Assembly (NCBI RefSeq): GCF_900182785.1
Contig: NZ_FXTS01000009.1
Location: forward strand, 62,001-126,000
DNA length: 64,000 nucleotides
DNA from: Oceanospirillum linum
GTDB lineage: Bacteria; Pseudomonadota; Gammaproteobacteria; Pseudomonadales; Halomonadaceae
Direction of reading: 5' to 3'
Positions 59,310-64,000 of this stretch are shown one piece after another (the first letter of the stretch is position 1; every line of letters starts with the position of its first letter). The notes under the pieces are model-generated. The model saw only the letters and a list, made by a program, of their open reading frames with translations, made no database searches and was not told where the DNA came from. Made by a program: the position numbers and the translations under genes.

Positions 59310-59744
59310 TTAGCCTGAGAAAGGCTTGACCACAACCAGAATAATAATCCCAATCAGGGCAAATACCGGTAGCTCGTTAAAAACCCGGTAAAACTTATGG
59401 CTGCGCGTGTTTCTGTCTTCGGCAAATAACTTGCGGTAGTGTCCGCAGGCAAAGTGGTAGCCGATCAGCAGTGTTACAAGTGTTAGTTTAGCGTGCATCC
59501 AGGGCTGCGACAGGTAATAACTGGCATTCATGCTCAGTAGCCAAAGGCCTAAAGCGATAACGACGACCATAGAGGGAGTGGTAATCCCCCGGTACAGCTT
59601 ACGCTCCATGATTTTGAAGCGTTCATTACCCGCCTCATCCGTTGTTTCTGCATGGTAAACGTACAGTCTTGGCAGATAAAACAGGCCACTGAACCAAGTG
59701 ACCACGGCGATAATGTGAAACGCCTTAACCCAAAAAAAATCCAT
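59310..59744 (-). CDS. hemJ: protoporphyrinogen oxidase HemJ-like membrane protein
   Basis: A 144-residue protein with four membrane segments. WVKAFHIIAVVTWFSGLFYLPRL (first segment with the conserved His), PSMVVVIALGLWLL, WMHAKLTLVTLLIGYHF and RVFNELPVFALIGIIILVVV match the HemJ/UPF0093 family, which oxidises protoporphyrinogen IX using the electron chain. Family assignment is firm; the activity is inferred. Confidence 0.93.
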   Translation of the reverse strand: MDFFWVKAFHIIAVVTWFSGLFYLPRLYVYHAETTDEAGNERFKIMERKLYRGITTPSMVVVIALGLWLLSMNASYYLSQPWMHAKLTLVTLLIGYHFACGHYRKLFAEDRNTRSHKFYRVFNELPVFALIGIIILVVVKPFSG

Positions 59745-59786
59745 TATGACTCCTCATAATTGCTTTTGTGATTCAGTAAGTATTCA

Positions 59787-61553
59787 TTACCGGTAAAAAC
59801 CCTCGATCATATCCCGGGTGACAATGCCGATAACTTCTCCTTTTAAGCCTGTTATGTACAGTGTGTCGGTACGCATATCTGAGATCTGTGTCTGGGCCTC
59901 AGCCAGAGTGGCTGTTTGAGACAGAGGGCTGGCGCTGAGTCTGTCCTCGGAGGGTATCTCGCTCAGGACAACTTCCTTCAGGCTCTGCCCGTCTTCCTGT
60001 AAGTCCAGGTAAACGTAGTTGGCTAAATCTGACGTTGGCATAAGAACAAAGTGATCATTATCGTCTTCATGGATCAATAGCCAACGAGGTTTGGCGTTCA
60101 GAATTGTTTTAGCCATTCCGATACTCAGCTTATCCGTGCATCGTTTAAAGTCCTTGCTCATTACAGCGCCAATACCGGTGCGACTGAGTATCTGGGAGAG
60201 TGCTGGGTCGTGAAGTTTGAGACCTTTTAATTCAAGAGCGTACTGGAACACTGAAGGGTGATCCGGAAGCAGGTAGCGGCTGGTCAGTGTCGCACAAACC
60301 ACGGCCAGCATGCCGGGCATGATGATGTGAGGGTTGGCTGTCAGCTCCATTAAAGCCATTAGTGCCGCAAGAGGTGCCTGTAGGCAGGCCGCCATCATGC
60401 TTGCCATTCCTATCATCGCATAGATATTGATATCCGATACCTGAGTACCGGCCAGGAACGCACCAATATGACCGGTTGCGGCACCGAATAACCCCCCAAC
60501 AACCATAATCGGGCCGATAATACCTATGGGTACGCCCAGGCCAAAAGTGGTGGCTGTCAGCAGCAGTTTGCAGATAGCCAGAAGAAGTAATACCCCCAGG
60601 CTTAGGTCGCCGGTAAATGAAAGATTGACCAGATCAAAACCACTGCCCATAAGAGAGGGCAGGAGAGCTGCAAAAAGTGCTGTCAGTAACCCTGCGAATA
60701 AGAAACGAATCTCAACAGGCCAGTGATGAGTGCGGAAAAGAAGACCTGAGTAACTGATGAACAGTGCGGCAAAAATACCAATAATAATGCCGCTGGCGGA
60801 GACCCAAGGCAGCTCTGCCAGAGTATAGAGAGCCTGCGGAGCTGTGTTGAAAAGGCTCCCTCCTCCGAGAAGGGATTGACTCAGAGCGGTACCGGTAACT
60901 GAGGCCAGAATAATCGGCGTAAATCCCACAAGGGTATACTCTGCAACAATGACTTCCATCGCGAAGATAACCCCCGCTATGGGCGTATTAAATGATGCCC
61001 CTATGGCTGCAGCAGAACCGCAGCCAACCAACAGGCGAATGCTGTTGTTAGGCAGTTTCAGGTGAACACCGATCAGGCTGCTGATGCTAGCTCCCATATG
61101 GACTGCAGGGCCTTCGCGTCCAGCGGATAGACCGCTGGTAAGGCTTATTATCGCATTAACAAACTGGCCAAGTGCATTGGGCCAGGGCATGTGACCCTGG
61201 TTGAATGTGAAGCGCTCGATCACATGTGGCACACCGTTTGACCGCCAGCTTTGTTTTGACAAGCGAAAAATAAACGCCAGCAGCAGACAGCCAATAATTG
61301 GGGCCAGCACCCGTATGGTAAGAGATAGCGCTTCATGGTTTTCAGGCTCAATCCCCAATAATGATTTTGTGGCCAGGTTCAGGCTTATAATAAATAGAAC
61401 CATCACGCCCCCGGTCGCAATACCGGAGATTAAACCAAGTAAGGCCAGTTGAGGCAGTGCGCCCAGGTGAGCTAAACGGTTGCGAAAATGTTGTAAAGAT
61501 AGCCGCTGGAAAAAATTTTTTCGAAACAGGTTCTTAGCCAAAGTGACATCCAA
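59787..61553 (-). CDS. ClC-type chloride channel or H+/Cl- antiporter with C-terminal CBS region
   Basis: A 588-residue membrane protein with about ten or more helices to residue 430, then a cytoplasmic CBS-type region. Ion-pathway signatures are SNGVPHVIERF (variant of GSGIP), SAGREGPAVHMGASISS with the gating Glu, and LGVPIGIIGPIMVVGG. Ends with VIGIVTRDMIEGFYR. The CBS pair may sense nucleotides. Not part of the hemJ-argC order remembered from Pseudomonas. Confidence 0.93.
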   Translation of the reverse strand: MDVTLAKNLFRKNFFQRLSLQHFRNRLAHLGALPQLALLGLISGIATGGVMVLFIISLNLATKSLLGIEPENHEALSLTIRVLAPIIGCLLLAFIFRLSKQSWRSNGVPHVIERFTFNQGHMPWPNALGQFVNAIISLTSGLSAGREGPAVHMGASISSLIGVHLKLPNNSIRLLVGCGSAAAIGASFNTPIAGVIFAMEVIVAEYTLVGFTPIILASVTGTALSQSLLGGGSLFNTAPQALYTLAELPWVSASGIIIGIFAALFISYSGLLFRTHHWPVEIRFLFAGLLTALFAALLPSLMGSGFDLVNLSFTGDLSLGVLLLLAICKLLLTATTFGLGVPIGIIGPIMVVGGLFGAATGHIGAFLAGTQVSDINIYAMIGMASMMAACLQAPLAALMALMELTANPHIIMPGMLAVVCATLTSRYLLPDHPSVFQYALELKGLKLHDPALSQILSRTGIGAVMSKDFKRCTDKLSIGMAKTILNAKPRWLLIHEDDNDHFVLMPTSDLANYVYLDLQEDGQSLKEVVLSEIPSEDRLSASPLSQTATLAEAQTQISDMRTDTLYITGLKGEVIGIVTRDMIEGFYR

Positions 61554-61651
61554 TGATCAATAGGTGCTGCATACATTAGTCCATAGTTTTGTGTATTATA
61601 CCGAGATTCGATTCAAGAGTTCGATCCAGGACTGAACAGTGGAGAGCGACA

Positions 61652-62683
61652 GTGATTAAAGTCGGTATTGTTGGCGGCACCGGTTACACCGGAGTTGAGT
61701 TGTTACGTTTGTTGGCACAGCACCCTGATGCTCAGGTTGAGGTGATTACATCGCGATCCGAGGCTGGTGTTGCCGTCGCTGATATGTACCCGAACTTACG
61801 CGGCCACTATGACCTTGAGTTTACAGTGCCTGATACAGATGCTCTTGCTGCTTGTGATGTGGTGTTTTTTGCAACGCCTCATGGCGTGGCTCATAGCCTG
61901 GCCGGTGACATTCTGGCCCGTGGCTGTCGGGTTATTGACCTTTCTGCCGATTTTCGCATCCGTGACCCAGAACTTTGGGCTGAGTGGTATGGCCAACCCC
62001 ATGGAGCCCCTGCTCTGCTGAACGACGCGGTGTATGGCCTGCCTGAAACACAGCGTGAACAGATTAAGTCTGCCCGTCTGATTGCTGTGCCGGGTTGCTA
62101 CCCAACGGCCGTTCAATTGGCAGCCCTGCCGCTGCTAGAAGCTGGCCTGATCCGGCCTGAAATTGTGGCTGACTGCAAGTCTGGTGTAAGCGGTGCAGGC
62201 CGGGGCGCAAAAGTGGGTTCTTTGTTATGTGAAACCAGTGAATCTGTCATGGCCTATGGTGCATCCGGGCATCGGCACCTTCCGGAAATTTCCCAGGAGC
62301 TGAATCGTGGAGCGGGTAAAGATGTTGCACTGACTTTTGTACCTCATCTGATGCCGATGATTCGTGGCATTCATGCCACTATCTACGCCGATCTTTTGGA
62401 AGGGCAGAACGTTGACCTTCAGACTCTGTACGAAAACTGCTATAAAGATGAGCCCTTTGTTGATGTGATGCCAGCGGGTTCTCACCCGGCAACACGGAGT
62501 GTAAGGGGTGTAAATATGTGTAGAATTTCGTTGCACAGGCCGCAGAATGGCAACAAGGTTGTGGTACTATCTGTGATCGATAATTTGGTTAAAGGCGCAT
62601 CCGGGCAGGCTATTCAGAACATGAATATCATGTTCGGTCTTGAGGAAAATGCAGGGCTCAACCAGGTAGGATTGATGCCGTAA
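61652..62683 (+). CDS. argC: N-acetyl-gamma-glutamyl-phosphate reductase
   Basis: A 343-residue NADPH-dependent arginine-pathway enzyme. KVGIVGGTGYTGVELLRLL, ATPHGVAHSLAG, DLSADFRI, the catalytic Cys in IAVPGCYPTAVQLA, GVSGAGRGAKV and PHLMPMIRGIHATIY. GTG start at 61652 with GTGGAGAG upstream; the frame is open further up but lacks a ribosome site. Confidence 0.97.
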   Translation: MIKVGIVGGTGYTGVELLRLLAQHPDAQVEVITSRSEAGVAVADMYPNLRGHYDLEFTVPDTDALAACDVVFFATPHGVAHSLAGDILARGCRVIDLSADFRIRDPELWAEWYGQPHGAPALLNDAVYGLPETQREQIKSARLIAVPGCYPTAVQLAALPLLEAGLIRPEIVADCKSGVSGAGRGAKVGSLLCETSESVMAYGASGHRHLPEISQELNRGAGKDVALTFVPHLMPMIRGIHATIYADLLEGQNVDLQTLYENCYKDEPFVDVMPAGSHPATRSVRGVNMCRISLHRPQNGNKVVVLSVIDNLVKGASGQAIQNMNIMFGLEENAGLNQVGLMP

Positions 62684-62708
62684 CCATAACAATAATGAGT
62701 TACCAGGT

Positions 62709-63452
62709 ATGACAATGGTCAAAGGAAGCAAACAGGATCAGTTGGAAATTGTTTCTTATAGCCCAATGGAGCGTTTCTTGCGCCGTTCGGTTTTTTTATT
62801 GTTTCTAATCGTGATTGTTCTTGCCGGGTTTGGTTACGGCCAATACCAGGGGTGGGAAGAGCGCCGTTCAGCCGTAATCGAGCGTGATGAATTACGCGAA
62901 ACTCTGACAGAATTAGAAAAAGAAAATGAAACGCTGCGTCAAAAAGTTGCCGTACTGTCTCGCGGTAATCAGATTGATCAGAAAACCTATGCGGAGGTCC
63001 GTAATACGATTACAGATCTCAATGCTCGCATTGCACAGCTTGAAAATGAAGTGACTTTCTACAAGCGCGTGATGGCTCCCAGCAGTGAAGACAAAGGCCT
63101 TAGGGTTGAAAGCTGGACAGTGGCAAAGACACTGAATCCGTCCCGCTTCAGTTTTAAGCTGGTTCTTACTCAGGTTGCAGACAATAACAATTATATAGAA
63201 GGTCGCGCGCTGGTGAGTATTGTTGGGCTTCAGGGAACAACCCGACGTGTTCTACCTCTGCGAGACTTATCATCGGATGTTAAAGACCTGGGTGTCAGAT
63301 TCCGCTTTCGCTTCTTCCAGAATGTAAGTGGTGAGATGGTTCTGCCAAAAGGCTTTAAGCCAGAGAAAATCGAAGTGATTCTGCAGTCTACTGGCCGTAA
63401 GGCGATGCGGGTTGAAAAGAATTATGAATGGTCAGTTCAGGAGGCCGTTTAG
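62709..63452 (+). CDS. conserved single-pass membrane protein with coiled coil (DUF6776-like)
   Basis: A 247-residue protein: cytoplasmic N-terminus, one membrane helix at about 32-50 (VFLLFLIVIVLAGFGYGQY), a coiled coil at about 60-130 (RDELRETLTELEKENETLRQ and TDLNARIAQLENEV), and a C-terminal beta-rich domain. The gene usually lies between argC and a bactofilin in Pseudomonas-like genomes. Function unknown; link to the bactofilin is inferred from adjacency (two bases apart). Confidence 0.85.
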   Translation: MTMVKGSKQDQLEIVSYSPMERFLRRSVFLLFLIVIVLAGFGYGQYQGWEERRSAVIERDELRETLTELEKENETLRQKVAVLSRGNQIDQKTYAEVRNTITDLNARIAQLENEVTFYKRVMAPSSEDKGLRVESWTVAKTLNPSRFSFKLVLTQVADNNNYIEGRALVSIVGLQGTTRRVLPLRDLSSDVKDLGVRFRFRFFQNVSGEMVLPKGFKPEKIEVILQSTGRKAMRVEKNYEWSVQEAV

Positions 63453-63454
63453 GC

Positions 63455-64000
63455 ATGTTTGGAAAAAACAGCAAACCAAGTACACATCATTTTGATACCT
63501 TGGTGTCAGGTAAGGCAGAGATCGTTGGTGACCTTCATTTCAGCGGTGGCTTGCACATCGATGGAAAGGTGTTTGGCAATATTATTGCCGAAGATGACTC
63601 AAAGGCAGTGATACGCATCAGTGAGAAAGGTGTTGTCGTAGGTGAAATATCGGCCCCGCACGTTATCGTGAACGGCCAGGTGTCCGGTGATATCCACTCC
63701 TGTGAGCATATCGAGCTGGCTTCCCGGGCTACCGTTAATGGCAACATTTTCTATAATATGATTGAAATGGTAATGGGCTCTCAGGTGAGTGGTAACCTGA
63801 TGCACCGTTACCGGGGCAAGCCAGAAAACCGTCCGGCAATGCCTAAGAGTGTAACCCATGAAAAACCTGTGTTTAACGAAGGCGTTGAGACCGACTCTAA
63901 AGCAGCTAAAACTGCTGCAGATGCGAAGCCTGTCGCCGCGCCTAAAACTACGGGTGCGACTCCTGTTGCAGCGAGTGCAGTAAAAGATAAAAAAGCAGAA
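63455..64000 (+). CDS. bactofilin (C-terminus cut by window end)
   Basis: ATG at 63455, open for 182 codons to the edge. The core (about residues 15-125) is the beta-solenoid bactofilin domain, with repeating hydrophobic turns such as GDLHFSGGLHIDGKVFGNI, GVVVGEISAPHVIVNGQVSG and ASRATVNGNIFY. The rest is an Ala/Lys/Thr-rich tail. Bactofilins polymerise without nucleotide and help place cell-envelope machines. Start set by GAGGCCG region and close spacing to the previous gene. Confidence 0.93.
   Translation, partial: MFGKNSKPSTHHFDTLVSGKAEIVGDLHFSGGLHIDGKVFGNIIAEDDSKAVIRISEKGVVVGEISAPHVIVNGQVSGDIHSCEHIELASRATVNGNIFYNMIEMVMGSQVSGNLMHRYRGKPENRPAMPKSVTHEKPVFNEGVETDSKAAKTAADAKPVAAPKTTGATPVAASAVKDKKAE

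Overview
The window looks like about 60 kb of core chromosome from a marine-type gammaproteobacterium (Oceanospirillales/Pseudomonadales-like; genus not determinable from the sequence alone), with about 4.86 kb of a mobile element at its left edge. The gene order from smpB to the aminotransferase after dksA follows, from memory, the order known in Pseudomonas aeruginosa: smpB, ratA, rnfH, bamE, fur, recN, grpE-dnaK-dnaJ, dapB, carAB, greA, yhbY, rlmE, ftsH, folP, glmM, tpiA, secG, tRNA-Leu, rimP-nusA-infB-rbfA-truB-rpsO-pnp, panD-panC-panB-folK-pcnB, cbrB-cbrA, gluQ, dksA. Local departures are a sulfide-oxidation cluster between fur and recN, cysE between dnaJ and dapB, tRNA-fMet next to tRNA-Leu, and a thiolase after pnp.

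Positions 1 to about 4865 are the integrase-proximal end of a P4-like integrative element placed against the 3' end of ssrA (tmRNA). All its genes read on the minus strand: a DUF4102/P4-type tyrosine integrase, an AlpA-type regulator, a small HTH-like protein, an Icd/Ash-like protein, a run of four short related proteins, and the N-terminal part of a P4-alpha-like primase that leaves the window. Between integrase and alpA is a 555-bp non-coding region with 9-bp-spaced iterons, a 135-bp tandem repeat and four intrinsic terminators all pointing toward alpA. This resembles in layout the origin and the RNA/termination-based immunity region of phage P4. The short genes are joined by an almost identical RBS/start/stop module repeated five times.

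From 4865 to 10.1 kb come ssrA and smpB (trans-translation), ratA-rnfH, bamE, fur and a sulfide-oxidation cluster (Tat-exported SQR-like flavoprotein, small membrane protein, exported rhodanese). From 10.1 to 23 kb are recN, the heat-shock genes with recognisable sigma-32-type promoters, cysE, dapB, carAB and greA. From 23 to 38.8 kb is the translation and RNA-metabolism block with two tRNAs. From 39 to 51.4 kb are a thiolase, pantothenate and folate genes, pcnB and the CbrA/CbrB carbon-nitrogen two-component system. The gap between cbrB and pcnB carries a convincing CrcZ-like Hfq/Crc-sequestering small RNA: a sigma-54 promoter, many A-rich motifs and a terminator. From 51.7 to 64 kb are an aminotransferase, sfsA, a Rieske protein, a pentapeptide protein, a putative kinase, hemL, thiE, thiD, hemJ, a ClC channel, argC, a coiled-coil membrane protein and a bactofilin cut by the window end.

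The regions that best repay a second look are the element's leader and mini-gene array, and the crcZ-like locus.
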